Below, piece by piece: positions 33,971 to 44,682 of a DNA stretch of 64,000 nt; position 1 is the first letter of the stretch; every line of letters starts with the position of its first letter. Both the position numbers and the translations under genes were made by a program. The stretch spans positions 620,001-684,000 of the forward strand of contig NZ_CP026118.1 in NCBI RefSeq assembly GCF_004101865.1, in the 5' to 3' direction. The notes under the pieces were generated by a model, which did not search any database, was not told the DNA's origin, and was given only the letters and a program-made list of their open reading frames with translations. Source of the DNA: Halobacillus litoralis. GTDB lineage: Bacteria > Bacillota > Bacilli > Bacillales > Halobacillaceae.

Positions 33971-34291
33971 ATGAACGTACAAACATTTAGTGCACTGGCA
34001 GAACCCAACCGTCTTGCTATAGTCGACCTTCTACTTGACGAACCTCTTCCAGTAGGGGAGATTGCAGGGAAGTTAAACCTAAACCAGCCCCAAACTTCAA
34101 AACACCTTCGCGTTTTGAGCGAAGCTGGTCTTGTTGAGGTTGAGCCGCTAGCTAATCGTCGGATTTATAAGCTAAGACCAGAACCACTTCAAGAGATGGA
34201 TAAGTGGCTTGACTCCTACCGTCGAATGTGGGAATCGCGGATGGATCGGTTGGAAGATTATCTCAATGGTTTAAAGGAAAAAAAACACTGA
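33971..34291 (+). CDS. ArsR-family regulator
   Basis: This is a 106-residue winged-helix regulator. ALAEPNRLAIVDLLLDEPL and VGEIAGKLNLNQPQTSKHLRVL form the helix-turn-helix, and VEVEPLANRRIYKLRPEPL the wing. There are no metal-binding CXC motifs. ArsR genes of this type precede AHSA1/SRPBCC genes in many Bacillaceae. It is first of a plus-strand cluster ArsR, AHSA1, VOC. TTAGGAGA precedes ATG 33971. Confidence 0.88.
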   Translation: MNVQTFSALAEPNRLAIVDLLLDEPLPVGEIAGKLNLNQPQTSKHLRVLSEAGLVEVEPLANRRIYKLRPEPLQEMDKWLDSYRRMWESRMDRLEDYLNGLKEKKH

Positions 34292-34501
34292 ATTGATGAT
34301 TAGGCAACGAAAATATGAAAAAAATCTCGCAGGGTCCCCCTATAACTTGTATGGAGAGACTCATAAGTAAAAATATCAAGTTTTGAGACATAATATCTTT
34401 TCCCTAAGAGTATTTAACTTTGACGATGATGAAGATAATGACTTGGCTGTACAGGTAAAGAGAAAATGGAAAAGGTTTATACATTTGAGGGAGGAATTAA
34501 A

Positions 34502-35017
34502 ATGGGAATCAATGAATTAAAATCTAGAGTAGAAAACGATCAGGTGCTAGTACTGGAGCGCAACTTCGATGCACCACGCGATCTCGTTTTTAAAATGTTT
34601 AAAGAACCTGAGCATCTCAAGCATTGGTGGGGACCAAATGGCTGGGAACTTCCAGTTTGCCACGTTGATTTCCGACCGGGCGGCACTTGGCATTTCTGTA
34701 TGAAGTGTATGGATCAGGGTCAAGGAGAATATTATGGGATGGAGTCTTGGGGAAAAGTCGTTTACAAGAATATTATTGAACCAGAGATGATTACTTATAC
34801 CGATTATTTCTCGGATGCTGATGGTAATATTGACGAAGCGATGCCTTCATCCGAGATCACTTTGGAATTCATCGATATGGATGGAAAGACGAAGCTTATT
34901 AACCGTACAGAGTATGAGTCTGCGGTAGCTCTCAATAAAGTCATGGATATGGGCATGCTGCAGGGCATCACAGAAACTTGGAACCGCCTGGAAGAGTATC
35001 TTAAAGTAGTTAAATAA
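34502..35017 (+). CDS. SRPBCC / AHSA1 domain protein
   Basis: This is a protein of about 171 residues: an N-terminal helix-rich extension (GINELKSRVENDQ), then VLERNFDAPRDLVFKMFKEP and HLKHWWGPNGW, the hallmark of AHSA1/START-like hydrophobic cavities. MITYTDYFSDADGN and LQGITETWNRLEEYL complete the fold. Such proteins bind small hydrophobic ligands. The start at 34502 follows GGGAGGAATTAA; the longer frame from 34466 is rejected. It forms a cluster with the ArsR gene upstream and the VOC gene 50 bp downstream. Confidence 0.85.
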   Translation: MGINELKSRVENDQVLVLERNFDAPRDLVFKMFKEPEHLKHWWGPNGWELPVCHVDFRPGGTWHFCMKCMDQGQGEYYGMESWGKVVYKNIIEPEMITYTDYFSDADGNIDEAMPSSEITLEFIDMDGKTKLINRTEYESAVALNKVMDMGMLQGITETWNRLEEYLKVVK

Positions 35018-35067
35018 CTATTATTAAATCAGGAAAGTATCAATCATAATGAAAAGGAGAAATATCA

Positions 35068-35979
35068 ATCACTAATCAAAAAATTGTCCCCCATCTGTGG
35101 TTTAATCAGGAAGCCAAAGAAGCAGCACAATTTTATACATCTATTTTCCCCGATTCAAAAGTCACCAATATCACAACAATTCGTAACACGCCATCTGGAG
35201 ATAGTGACGTCGTATCTTTTCGTATTGCAGAATATTCATTCATGGCCATAAATGGAGGTCCACATTTCCAGTTTAATCCTTCTATATCTTTTTTTATCAA
35301 TTTTGACCCTTCTAAAGATGAGAGCGCAAGGGAAGATTTAGATCAGGTCTGGGAAAAGCTGTCCCAAGGCGGTACACCACTTATGCCACTTCAAGAGTAT
35401 CCGTTCAGTAAACACTACGGATGGATCAAGGATAAGTATGGCCTGACATGGCAGCTGATGCTCACGAACCCGGATGGTGAAGAACGACCATTTATCGTAC
35501 CTTCATTGATGTATGTTCAAGATGTGGTAGGGAAGGCAGAAGAAGCCAGTGACTTTTATCTTTCTGTATTCAGTGAGTCAAGACGAGGGGATATCGCTCG
35601 TTATCCAGCAGGCATGAAACCAGATGAAGAAGGGACTGTGATGTTTACAGATTTTATGCTTGAAAAGCAATGGTTTGCTGCTATGGATAGTGCTCAGTCA
35701 CATAATTTCAAATTTAATGAAGCTATTTCACTATTAGTTCGATGCAAAAATCAAGAAGAGATTGATTACTACTGGGAAAAGCTATCCTCAGATCCAAAAG
35801 CAGAACAATGTGGCTGGATAAAAGATAGGTATGGTGTCTCCTGGCAAATCTGGCCGGAGGTTATGGGAGAAATGATGGCAAATAGGACAACAGAACAATT
35901 GAACCGATTAACAAACGCATTTCTCCAAATGAAAAAAATTAACATAGAAAGATTAATAGAAACATATCAAAGTAAGTAA
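35068..35979 (+). CDS. Double VOC (PhnB-like) protein, apparent ATC start
   Basis: The frame is open from about 35062 to 35979 and encodes two PhnB-like VOC halves (KIVPHLWFNQEAKEAAQFY at the start; a second half with WFAAMDSAQSHNFKFNEAIS). Each half ends in a 'HYGWIKDKYGLTWQLML / CGWIKDRYGVSWQIWP' motif. AAAGGAGA is correctly placed for a start at ATC 35068, where relatives have ATG. No ATG, GTG or TTG occurs in frame before the internal ATG 35242, which would remove half of the first domain. So the start codon is either ATC/ATA or mutated. It belongs with the ArsR-AHSA1 cluster; ligand unknown. Confidence 0.75.
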   Translation: MTNQKIVPHLWFNQEAKEAAQFYTSIFPDSKVTNITTIRNTPSGDSDVVSFRIAEYSFMAINGGPHFQFNPSISFFINFDPSKDESAREDLDQVWEKLSQGGTPLMPLQEYPFSKHYGWIKDKYGLTWQLMLTNPDGEERPFIVPSLMYVQDVVGKAEEASDFYLSVFSESRRGDIARYPAGMKPDEEGTVMFTDFMLEKQWFAAMDSAQSHNFKFNEAISLLVRCKNQEEIDYYWEKLSSDPKAEQCGWIKDRYGVSWQIWPEVMGEMMANRTTEQLNRLTNAFLQMKKINIERLIETYQSK

Positions 35980-36007
35980 TAAATTTCTTGCTCTCAATTG
36001 ATTATAA

Positions 36008-36033
36008 AGCTGGTTAGCGCCAGCTTTTTTTAT
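36008..36033 (+). terminator. Intrinsic terminator
   Basis: GCTGG-TTAGCG-CCAGC followed by seven T, downstream of the VOC gene. Confidence 0.8.
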
Positions 36034-36079
36034 TACACAATGTCAATAAAATACGACATTAAGAATCTCCAATAGCTCA

Positions 36080-36136
36080 TAGGGTTATGTTAAGCAGTTG
36101 CCCCCAATACAAGAAGATTCGTAATCAAGATATTAT
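36080..36136 (+). repeat. Dispersed repeat copy 16
   Basis: TTATGTTAAGCAGTTGCCCCC, then AATACAAGAAGATTCGTAATCAAGATATT. The C-strip is intact; the arm differs at a few bases. Confidence 0.6.
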
Positions 36137-36152
36137 TTCATAAGCTACGTAA

Positions 36153-36290
36153 TTAATGCACAAAATTTATTACAGGCTCCTCATATGGATGGATACTCTT
36201 TATTAAATTCCTAATCTCCTCCATATTCTCGTAAGACGACTTAAACTCCATTTTACAGTCTAATCCAAATTCCTTTTTATTCTTTCATGA
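36153..36290 (-). pseudogene. Relic of a NIF3/CutA-like small protein
   Basis: The frame ending TAA 36153 reads KMEFKSSYENMEEIRNLIKS, then IHPYEEPVINFVH. 'IKSIHPYEEPVIN' is the C-terminal motif of YqfO/NIF3-like and CutA-like small proteins. The upstream frame meets TGA about 45 codons before the end, with no start codon. It is only the 3' third of a gene. Confidence 0.6.
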
Positions 36291-36422
36291 ATACCACCCT
36301 CTTTTAAAGTGCTTAGGATCCATTGTCTTTTCCGTTAAGATAAACCACAATTTCATCATACATATATAGTTACATAATGGATAAACTGAAGGTTAGACCA
36401 CATTTGATTTGGAGTGAAGACA

Positions 36423-37433
36423 ATGGAGTTCATTCAACAAAACGTCAAATTAACATCGGCCGAGATATCAAATTTATGGGCTACATACATGAATGACAGT
36501 GGTTCCATTTGCCATTTAAAATATTATCTCAATACAGTAGAAGATACTGAAATTAAATCTGTTATTCAATATGCATTAGACATTTCACAATTGCACGTTA
36601 ACACAATAACAGAGATATTTACTCGGGAAGGTTACCCTGTTCCTCATGGTTTTAAATTAAATGAAGACGTTGATGTGAATGCACCACGGTTGTTTTCTGA
36701 TACTTATTATTTAAATAATGTTAATCAATTGGGTAAGATTGGTTTAAATGCATATAGCACGGCTTTACCTGTTGCGGTAAGAGAAGATGTTTATAGCTTT
36801 TTTAGTCAATGTATAAGTGAATCAGATAACCTTATCAAACAAACGAATGATATATTATTGGCGAAAGGACTGTATATCAGGTCACCATACCTCCCGAAAC
36901 CTGAATCATATGATTTTGTAAAACAGAAAAGTTTTTTGGCAGGCTTTTTTGAAGAAAAAAGATCCCTTATAGGTGCCGAAATCACAAACCTATATACCAA
37001 CTTTCAAAGGAACGCATTAGGGGCAGCCACCCTAATTGGTTATAGTCAAGTTGCCCAAGATGAAGAAGTAACACAATTCCTATTAAGAGGAAAGCAAATG
37101 GCAAATAAGCATTGTGAAATATTTGGTTCATTTCTAAAAGAAAGTGATTTACCTTGTCCTATGACATGGGATACAGAGGTTACTGATTCTATTACGTACA
37201 CTTTTTCTGACAGGAAAATGATGTTTTATACAACAAGTTTAATTGCACTTAGTGTAGGATATTACGGAGGAAGCATGTCCATGAGTCCAAGAAGGGATAT
37301 TGGCGTTATGTATAGCAGATTAGTTGCGGAAATATTAAAATATGCTGATGACGGGGCTAAAATCATGATTAAAAACGGGTGGATGGAAGAACCACCACGG
37401 GCATTAGACCGTGATGAACTATCCAAAAAATGA
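36423..37433 (+). CDS. DUF3231 family protein
   Basis: This is a protein of about 336 residues built of two similar helical halves, each beginning with a 'L(T/I)(S/G)AEI.NL(W/Y)' helix (LTSAEISNLWATYMND; LIGAEITNLYTNFQRN) and containing 'FGSFLKE(S/G)DLP.P' type segments. This is the DUF3231 layout, a ferritin-like helical bundle seen mainly in spore-forming Bacillaceae, of unknown function. TTGGAG 8 nt before ATG 36423 is preferred to GTG 36414. The 3' end overlaps the next gene by 23 bp. Confidence 0.85.
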   Translation: MEFIQQNVKLTSAEISNLWATYMNDSGSICHLKYYLNTVEDTEIKSVIQYALDISQLHVNTITEIFTREGYPVPHGFKLNEDVDVNAPRLFSDTYYLNNVNQLGKIGLNAYSTALPVAVREDVYSFFSQCISESDNLIKQTNDILLAKGLYIRSPYLPKPESYDFVKQKSFLAGFFEEKRSLIGAEITNLYTNFQRNALGAATLIGYSQVAQDEEVTQFLLRGKQMANKHCEIFGSFLKESDLPCPMTWDTEVTDSITYTFSDRKMMFYTTSLIALSVGYYGGSMSMSPRRDIGVMYSRLVAEILKYADDGAKIMIKNGWMEEPPRALDRDELSKK

Positions 37434-37914
37434 AATAGTAGAGGATAAAAGCAAAGTTCTTGAAGCAATTTTTTGGAGTATTGCATTGCCTGGCTTTGCA
37501 CAAATCCTAAATGGAAAGATAATAAAGGGTTTTTTGTTTATTGTTATAGAAATTTTCATTAATGTTAAATCAAACTTTAATGAAGTAATTTATTTAAGTT
37601 TCCATGGAAGAATTGAGGAAGCTATTATACAAACAGATTATCAGTGGTTAATGTTTTATCCTTGTTTGTATATGTTTGTTATGTGGGATGCATTTAAAGA
37701 TGCTGGGGGCGGAAAGGAACCATATGCATTTATTCCCTTTGCCTTTTCTGCATTTTCTGTAACGATTGGTTTGATATATTCCTCAACGTTTGAAATTGGT
37801 GGTGTTCTATTGGGTTCAATGTGGCTACCTATACTGTTCTTACCTATTGGAATAGTCTTTGGAAAATTGATTAGGTCCATTGTTCTAAAAAATTTTTATA
37901 GCCAAAGAGGATAG
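37411..37914 (+). CDS. Four-helix membrane protein
   Basis: This is a 167-residue protein. It has KVLEAIFWSIALPGFAQIL (first helix, with the 'A(L/I)PG.GQ.' pattern of DUF5683/TM2-like proteins), then FLFIVIEIFINVKSN, and two C-terminal helices (FIPFAFSAFSVTIGLIY, LPILFLPIGIVFGKLI). It overlaps the DUF3231 gene, so the pair is probably co-translated. Function unknown. The start is a GTG at 37411 or the adjacent ATG. Confidence 0.65.
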   Translation: MMNYPKNEIVEDKSKVLEAIFWSIALPGFAQILNGKIIKGFLFIVIEIFINVKSNFNEVIYLSFHGRIEEAIIQTDYQWLMFYPCLYMFVMWDAFKDAGGGKEPYAFIPFAFSAFSVTIGLIYSSTFEIGGVLLGSMWLPILFLPIGIVFGKLIRSIVLKNFYSQRG

Positions 37915-37995
37915 TTTTGGTATCAATTCAAAATACACAAAATTTATGTTTATACTTTTGTATAAAGGGTACATCACCATAGACGCAGGATTGAT

Positions 37996-38020
37996 AAGGG
38001 GCTATATGCCCCTTTTTTTA
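37996..38020 (+). terminator. Intrinsic terminator
   Basis: GGGGC-TATAT-GCCCC followed by seven T. Ends the DUF3231/membrane-protein operon. Confidence 0.8.
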
Positions 38021-38357
38021 TGAATTTTATAACATAACAGGGTCCTTTTTATTCTTAAATGCTTTTGAAGTCTGTTTCATTACAACTAAAAAGCAAAAAG
38101 TTAATGATTTTGGATTTTTTCAGATGACCTGGCCAGTAAGTTGCTGAAGGTATTTTAAAGTGGCTGCATTTACTGTCCCAAAGATCAAATCTTACAGGTG
38201 AACATTTTATATTAAAGGTGTAACTTCACCTCTTCATAAGTCTATATGACTTCTTGAACAGGTCAAAACCCTTCTTACCAAATACTAAAACATATAAAAG
38301 AGACCGCATTCAGAGAGACTTTTCTCCCTGAATGCGGGGTATATACTCTATTCCCCT
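38021..38357. other. Gene-free stretch
   Basis: No convincing gene in about 330 bp. Contains a hairpin CCGCATTCAG ... CTGAATGCGG at 38303-38338 that may be a terminator or the left part of a degraded repeat. Frames are interrupted on both strands. Confidence 0.4.
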
Positions 38358-38406
38358 ACTTTAACAATCGCCCCCAATTGTTTAAGACTCGACTTCAAGG
38401 TATCAA
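38358..38406 (+). repeat. Dispersed repeat copy 17
   Basis: CTTTAACAATCGCCCCCAATTGTTTAAGACTCGACTTCAAGGTATC. The C-strip and arm match well; the hairpin is missing. Confidence 0.65.
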
Positions 38407-38420
38407 CCTTAAAAGAGTCC

Positions 38421-38594
38421 TTACACTCCCATTATTAATGGAAAATAATTTATAAAAGTAAACCATCCAAAGGAAGCTAAACTTAATGTTAGCACGGTAA
38501 GTGACAAATAAGGATGATAACCTGAATTTTGTATTTGGAATATTATGGATCCCAAAATACTTACTACAAATATGAATCGCTAGATCACATTCAT
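38421..38594 (-). pseudogene. Small membrane protein gene with an early stop
   Basis: From ATG 38594 the frame reads MNVI, then TAG, then RFIFVVSILGSIIFQIQNSG and a second helix with LTVLTLSLASFGWF, ending TAA 38421. The protein after the stop is a clean two-helix membrane protein, so a single base change probably broke the gene. No alternative start with a Shine-Dalgarno follows. Confidence 0.5.
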
Positions 38595-38629
38595 TAGATT
38601 AGACAGCCTAATTCCAACTCAATCCTTTT

Positions 38630-38668
38630 TCCCCAAAAAAGAGGCTTATCCTTTCTACAGATAAGCCA
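38630..38668 (-). terminator. Intrinsic terminator of rph
   Basis: GGCTTATC-TGTAGAAAG-GATAAGCC followed on the minus strand by TCTTTTTTGGGG. Lies about 40 bp past the rph stop codon. Confidence 0.8.
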
Positions 38669-38710
38669 CCTTTAGTAATAACATCTTTTTTACTGTAAGG
38701 TATTCAACGA

Positions 38711-41320
<2,610 letters not shown>

Positions 41321-41496
41321 TTATCGTTCTCAATGCTAAGGTAAAGCAATTAAAAAAAGAGTTCATCTTATCAACTAATTATGTCCGTTTAAATGTCTCA
41401 TCGAAGTAGCAACATCACTTGTCTAATACTACCAATTTAAATAAATAAAAAACAGACTAAGAATGTTTAATGAATCGTGATATAATTAAATTAGAG

Positions 41497-41539
41497 AAAA
41501 GGACAGTTACTGATTATTTATCGTAACTGTCCTTTTTTG
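41497..41539. terminator. Hairpin with T-tails upstream of rph
   Basis: AAAAGGACAGTTAC ... GTAACTGTCCTTTT with T-runs on both sides. On the minus strand it lies between the secreted-protein gene and rph, 190 bp ahead of the rph start, so it is either a terminator for the upstream gene or an attenuator in the rph leader. Confidence 0.7.
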
Positions 41540-41694
41540 TAACAAATATAATTGAAACTATCTATCCTTCCTCTATAAAGAAAAGAGAATATTACGATAC
41601 CTCCTTGTTTTGTCAGGACTGCCCGGCAGGATCAAAGCAATCGCCTTAGATATCAGAAGCCACTTTCACAATATCCTACTCACAACTTATTAAC

Positions 41695-41833
41695 CATCTC
41701 GGAACTGAGTCTTCAACTATTCTGATCCGTTAGCACGATAAGCGATAGCCACTGTGCAGCTATCGCCCCCATTTACGGAAGACTTGATTTCGAGATATAT
41801 TTGAATTGATTTTCAATAACGCACCTGTTTAGG
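41695..41833 (+). repeat. Dispersed repeat copy 18, most complete
   Basis: Left arm ATCTCGGAACTGAGTCTTC, hairpin GCGATAGCCACTGTGCAGCTATCGC, C-strip CCCCC, right arm GAAGACTTGATTTCGAGATA, then CAATAACGCACCTGTTTAGG. The arms are inverted repeats of each other with a few mismatches. Confidence 0.8.
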
Positions 41834-41879
41834 TCCTCTTTTACTTTAGTTACCCATTAACTTAATTAAGCAAATACTA

Positions 41880-42458
41880 TTATTGAAATGGACTTTTCTT
41901 CTTACTAGGATAATCAATTGAGTTAGCTATTTTAACTAATACTTCAGCATTGACCTTATCAGAAGCCCTTTTATCAATACTAAACATGTATTGCCAATCA
42001 TCCCTCTCAAAAACTAATGCATAAGGCCCTCTACTAAACTTCATATAGACTGCTTTATTCCCGTTCTTTAGGTTAACCTTTTTAACAATATACTTATCTG
42101 GGATTTGAATTTTATGCTCGATAGGTCGAACGTCTATTTTGTAATGATTTCCAGGTGATTCCTCACTTATGAACGTCAGTTCTAAAGAATCATTTATGTC
42201 GCCATCTAAATCACTAAATCTTCCCAAATAATGAGTAAAAGTTATAGGTGGAATTCTAAGTGGCAACTTTAAGTCTCGGTTATAATGTTCTTCAAATTCT
42301 TTTATAGCTTCTTCAGCCGTTGTATACCCGCCATATTCAGGATAGAATTCCTCTATGGGTTTAGGTTTATCGTTAGAATTTGCATTTACTGTTCCATGGT
42401 TCCCTCCCCAAAAGAAAGTACTGAAAATGATTAATAAAAGAGATATACATTTCTCCAT
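41880..42458 (-). CDS. Secreted protein, DUF4367-like
   Basis: This is a 192-residue protein with an N-terminal signal peptide (MEKCISLLLIIFSTFFWG, then a likely cleavage after NVNA-type residues around 27). The mature part is a beta-rich domain: FTHYLGRFSDLDGDINDSLE, VKKVNLKNGNKAVYMKFSRG, ALVFERDDWQYMFSID, VLVKIANSIDY. This resembles the DUF4367 outer-sporulation/anti-sigma-type module, but the match is weak. Presumably exported. Start ATG 42458, with GGGTGG upstream. Located next to repeat copy 18. Confidence 0.55.
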   Translation of the reverse strand: MEKCISLLLIIFSTFFWGGNHGTVNANSNDKPKPIEEFYPEYGGYTTAEEAIKEFEEHYNRDLKLPLRIPPITFTHYLGRFSDLDGDINDSLELTFISEESPGNHYKIDVRPIEHKIQIPDKYIVKKVNLKNGNKAVYMKFSRGPYALVFERDDWQYMFSIDKRASDKVNAEVLVKIANSIDYPSKKKSPFQ

Positions 42459-42559
42459 ATAATACCACCCTAAAATTATATTTAGGCGTATTATTAACAG
42501 TTAATTAACAACTATTCTTTCTGCACTAACCTGGTCGTTAGTTCATAAAAAAAGGTCCA

Positions 42560-42605
42560 AACCGTTATTCCTGATTTGCCCCCGTTAGTTTAATTAGGTG
42601 TTATG
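42560..42605 (+). repeat. Dispersed repeat copy 19 (weak)
   Basis: TTATTCCTGATTTGCCCCCGTTAGTTTAATTAGG. Has the C-strip and the TTAGTTTAA piece but no hairpin and no arm. Confidence 0.35.
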
Positions 42606-42676
42606 CAAAAATGATCATTAACTCTTAATTATTGTAATGTCCTCTTATTTCAGAATACAATATCCAAACATTTGTT

Positions 42677-43174
42677 TTAAAAAAGAAAAAATATGCCAAA
42701 AAACAACACTACAGTCCATATAAAGGAAATATGTATGCTTTTGTTAATACGATTGTTATTTCTTTGTTTTTTGTGCTCAATCGAAAAAATAAATAGGAAT
42801 ATTAAAAAGAGAAAATATATAAGGAAGAAATATAGGAGTGACCTCCACTGTTCAATCCAGCTCATAATGGGTCCAATAGTTCCACCCACCAAGAATAGAA
42901 TTACGGATAAAACACCTACTGAGATACTAATTTTGGGCATCAAACTCCAAAAGGATCGTTCAAAAATATTGTTTCTCTTTTTTGCCTCAAACAAAAATAT
43001 TAAATAGATGCAAGATAAAACTGCTGTTACGATACTAAATGTGATGTAAACATTATTCACGGGGGTCCAACCAGTCGAAGAGCTTACCAGTCTGCTAACA
43101 GCAACCAATTCTAAAGTTGCCATCAATACTCCTATAACACCCACTGTCAGGATTTGAAGTACTAACCATTTCAC
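42677..43174 (-). CDS. Four-helix membrane protein
   Basis: This is a 165-residue protein. Helices: LVLQILTVGVIGVLMATLELVAV; VYITFSIVTAVLSCIYLIFLF; ISISVGVLSVILFLVGGTIG; LLYFFLIYFLFLIFLFIF; a last SFIWTVVLFFGIFFLF. A basic loop (EHKKQRNNNRINKS) separates the last two. Family not recognised. GGGGGTGTT precedes ATG 43174. Lies between repeats 19 and 20. Confidence 0.6.
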   Translation of the reverse strand: MKWLVLQILTVGVIGVLMATLELVAVSRLVSSSTGWTPVNNVYITFSIVTAVLSCIYLIFLFEAKKRNNIFERSFWSLMPKISISVGVLSVILFLVGGTIGPIMSWIEQWRSLLYFFLIYFLFLIFLFIFSIEHKKQRNNNRINKSIHISFIWTVVLFFGIFFLF

Positions 43175-43254
43175 TTTCTAAACACCCCCTAACCATATAC
43201 GTATAAGTACACAAAAGTTCTAATAACGTCCTCATTTCTAATCTCCCACCTCTT

Positions 43255-43300
43255 TTATTAAAGACCCCGTTGCAGGAAGACTTGAATCCGAGGTATATCT
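43255..43300 (+). repeat. Dispersed repeat copy 20 (right half)
   Basis: TTATTAAAGACCCCGTTGCAGGAAGACTTGAATCCGAGGTATATC. The arm is near consensus. Confidence 0.65.
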
Positions 43301-43321
43301 TATTGTTTTACCATATGACTC

Positions 43322-43507
43322 TTATCGAAAAAATAAGGAATAAATTATAAACCCAGCTACTATTTGGAAAATAAATATACCAGTTCCCTTCCAGCCTAAG
43401 CCACCAACTAAATCTGCAAGGTTACTTCCGTGACCACTACTTGAAGGATTGCTTAACTCTTTTTGTCTTAGTCTTTCTCTTCTTTCTCCAGGTGTTTCAT
43501 TTCCCAT
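43322..43507 (-). CDS. DUF6366-like small membrane protein
   Basis: This is a 61-residue protein: MGNETPGERRERLRQKELSN, then a Ser/Gly-rich spacer, NLADLVGGLGWKGTGI and one helix FIFQIVAGFIIYSLFF. The 'NETPxxRRERLRQKEL ... NLADLVGGLGWKGTGI' pattern matches the DUF6366 family common in Bacillus. Function unknown. TTAGGAGGAAT lies before ATG 43507. The gene is preceded and followed by repeat copies. Confidence 0.75.
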   Translation of the reverse strand: MGNETPGERRERLRQKELSNPSSSGHGSNLADLVGGLGWKGTGIFIFQIVAGFIIYSLFFR

Positions 43508-43579
43508 CTAATTCCTCCTAAAATCATTTCTCTTATTACACACATACGATACTAATCCAAATTAGTTTCAAAACGCCTA

Positions 43580-43641
43580 ATATCTCGAAACTGAGTCTTC
43601 CACAAACCTGCCCTTTAGCTGAAGACTCAGTTTCGAGACAT
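43580..43641 (+). repeat. Dispersed repeat copy 21, palindromic arms only
   Basis: ATCTCGAAACTGAGTCTTC, a 20-nt loop CACAAACCTGCCCTTTAGCT, GAAGACTCAGTTTCGAGA. The two arms pair perfectly over 18 bp; the internal hairpin is absent. This is the rightmost copy seen. Confidence 0.75.
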
Positions 43642-43657
43642 TTCTGGACAACTACGC

Positions 43658-44230
43658 TTAAAACTGGACTTTTATCCATCCCGTTTCTCCTGGAAAGTCA
43701 TCTCTGGAAAGTTTCGCACCACTTATGAATTGCCTATAAGAGGTCATCGTTCCGTCATGTGTAACGATATATATCCTCTCCTTCTGCTGTTCTTCACACC
43801 ATTCAAGAAACCTTTCTGCCAAAGATGCAAATTCCTCTTCGGGTAAAGTATTAATCCCTTGCCGCCATACATATGGCAAGGGATTATCAATGTGAAAGTC
43901 GGGAAAGTCAGTTTTGATTTGATTCATTTCCAGCAGTTGATCACAAGGAAGTGTCTGCCATTCCGGATTTTGCGGAAACATTCTTGGAGATACGAATGGA
44001 CTTACAACTTTATGGCAGTTTACCCCTTGCGTCCATATCGTGGCGGTTTGCAACGTTCTACGTAGTGGGCTGATCACTATGAGATCTTGTTCTGATAAAG
44101 GAAATTTTTTTCTGAGCATACTTGCTTGTTGGATTCCTTCCTCTGTCAAGTCAGGATCTGAAGTATGTAAGCTTTGAGGTAGATGTGTTGTGTGCTCACC
44201 TTGACCATGCCTGATAAATATTAATTCCAC
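43658..44230 (-). CDS. Histidine phosphatase (phosphoglycerate mutase-like)
   Basis: This is a protein of about 190 residues. The RHG motif FIRHGQGEHT with the phosphohistidine is near the N-terminus, and the ISPLRRTLQTA motif and IYIVTHDGTM, with the second catalytic His, follow in order. It is a general phosphatase of the SixA/PGM superfamily; substrate unknown. GTG 44230 with AAGGGGGATATTA fits the usual 'MELIFIRHGQGEH' N-terminus; the GTG at 44248 is rejected. It is preceded by the membrane-protein gene at 44245 with a small overlap. Confidence 0.85.
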   Translation of the reverse strand: MELIFIRHGQGEHTTHLPQSLHTSDPDLTEEGIQQASMLRKKFPLSEQDLIVISPLRRTLQTATIWTQGVNCHKVVSPFVSPRMFPQNPEWQTLPCDQLLEMNQIKTDFPDFHIDNPLPYVWRQGINTLPEEEFASLAERFLEWCEEQQKERIYIVTHDGTMTSYRQFISGAKLSRDDFPGETGWIKVQF

Positions 44231-44244
44231 TAATATCCCCCTTG

Positions 44245-44613
44245 TCACTCAATCTTTTTATACCAATCATCTTTATTAAAGCGCTGCGCGACCATAGCCA
44301 TAATCCCGATCGGAACGCCTATTACTATATACAATGCAACGACTGGCAGAAGACCAGCTATTGTCATCGTATTATTCAGAAGAATGACCATAATAAGGAA
44401 TAGAGTTACAAAAGTAAAAAATGAACCTCTTCCCTTCCTTTTTCTACGATAGGCAGTGACTCCAGCACCTGCCATAAATACAGTGACAAAACCGAAGATC
44501 CCCTGGACAATTGGCTCGAGCAGAACTTCGTCATGTTTCGTTAGCAAAGCACCACTTGAAAAAATGATCGCTATTGACCCGGTTAATATCAATAAACGAT
44601 TTTTGTTGAACAA
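44245..44613 (-). CDS. Four-helix membrane protein
   Basis: This is a 122-residue protein with four hydrophobic segments (LLILTGSIAIIFSSGALL, IVQGIFGFVTVFMAGAGV, FFTFVTLFLIMVILLNN, LLPVVALYIVIGVPIGIM) and a basic loop RRKRKGRG. It is directly upstream of the histidine phosphatase and overlaps it in the extended form, so they may be co-transcribed. Family not recognised. AAAGGGGGGAA upstream of ATG 44613. Confidence 0.65.
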   Translation of the reverse strand: MFNKNRLLILTGSIAIIFSSGALLTKHDEVLLEPIVQGIFGFVTVFMAGAGVTAYRRKRKGRGSFFTFVTLFLIMVILLNNTMTIAGLLPVVALYIVIGVPIGIMAMVAQRFNKDDWYKKIE

Positions 44614-44682
44614 GGTTTTCCCCCCTTTTCAGTTCGTCTCATTTAAGAAAGCATGGCCCTTTCATTTCGATTGAAAAATTGT

